Source of the DNA: an uncultured Clostridia bacterium
GTDB lineage: Bacteria > Bacillota_A > Clostridia > TANB77 > CAG-508
Assembly: GCA_947594095.1 (NCBI GenBank)
Contig: CANQEA010000035.1
Location: 1 to 13,855, forward strand
DNA: 13,855 nucleotides
Direction of reading: 5' to 3'
Shown here piece by piece: positions 13,731 through 13,855 of the stretch. How positions within the stretch are numbered: position 1 is the first letter of the stretch; each line of letters begins with the position of its first letter. The position numbers and the translations under genes were made by a program. Below the pieces are notes generated by a model. The model was given only the letters and a program-made list of their open reading frames with translations, was not told the origin of the DNA and made no database searches.

Positions 13731-13855
13731 ATGAAAAATAACTATATTATACCAATATTTGTACCACATTTAGGTTGCCCAAATGATTGTATATTTTGTA
13801 ATCAAAAATCTATAAGTGGACAAACTAAAAATATGACAAAAGAAGAAGCAAAAAA
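13731..13855 (+). CDS. Radical SAM protein (Elp3-like), 3' end outside the window
   Basis: The frame opens with an ATG 10 bases after GGAAAGG, inside the end of rnc, and runs to the window edge (41 full codons). It reads MKNNYIIPIFVPHLGCPNDC and continues IFCNQ. The CxxxCxxC motif (C16, C20, C23) is that of radical SAM enzymes, which hold a [4Fe-4S] cluster and cleave S-adenosylmethionine. The VPHLGCPNDCIFCNQ form is seen in the Elp3-like radical SAM protein often found between rnc and smc in clostridia. Substrate is unknown, and only the N-terminus is visible. Confidence 0.88.
   Translation, partial: MKNNYIIPIFVPHLGCPNDCIFCNQKSISGQTKNMTKEEAK

Noticed and set aside
1..13855. CRISPR array, tRNA or rRNA genes, transposase genes, prophage genes
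   Set aside because: I looked for regular repeat-spacer series, RNA gene signatures and mobile-element proteins and saw none.

Overview
The window comes from a low-GC, AT-rich Gram-positive bacterium, most likely a Clostridia-type Firmicute. The signs are strong AGGAGG-type ribosome sites, sigma-A promoters with 17-bp spacers, a clostridial 2[4Fe-4S] ferredoxin, an LPxTG-type cell-wall anchor, and an rnc gene followed by a radical SAM gene. TAA, TAG and TGA are all used as stops. The species cannot be named from the sequence alone.

Layout. 1-162: end of a ferredoxin gene. 179-206: a GGGACG hairpin. 234-2414: Tex/YhgF RNA-binding protein, ending in a bidirectional terminator shared with the converging gene at 2475-4523. 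That gene encodes a SAMHD1/YwfO-like HD phosphohydrolase fused to a complete-looking CYTH (triphosphate tunnel) domain. 4670-5005: a small protein made of two ribbon-helix-helix repeats, divergent from a four-gene operon at 5202-10037. The operon encodes an SPFH/SHOCT protein (YdjI-like), a double zinc-ribbon membrane protein (YdjG-like), a multi-spanning membrane protein, and a secreted von Willebrand A protein with an LPNTG anchor. It resembles part of the Bacillus ydjFGHI (PspA) envelope-stress operon but has no PspA. A bidirectional terminator (10053-10090) separates it from a minus-strand pair: a membrane-anchored G5-SH3-glucosaminidase (10996-12516) and an unrecognised single-pass membrane protein (10099-10938). 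13045-13725 is rnc (RNase III), followed by the start of a radical SAM gene.

The most notable part is 12663-12956, where a conventional ORF search finds nothing. It has the full architecture of a convergent type I toxin-antitoxin locus. A plus-strand promoter, a strong ribosome site and an 18-residue hydrophobic ORF face a minus-strand promoter that makes an antisense RNA of about 114 nt. The two transcripts converge on one bidirectional terminator. A 17-bp imperfect direct repeat covers the toxin start codon and recurs inside the antisense gene, so the antisense RNA can pair in trans with the toxin start region. This is the plan of the enterococcal par/Fst system, but the peptide does not look like Fst. 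The locus lies directly upstream of rnc, whose product is the enzyme that typically destroys such RNA duplexes.

Working together: the rnc neighbourhood and Tex are housekeeping RNA functions. The SPFH operon, the glucosaminidase pair and the anchored vWA protein are envelope functions. The HD-CYTH protein is probably nucleotide metabolism. All functions are inferred from sequence patterns and family knowledge; no database search was run.
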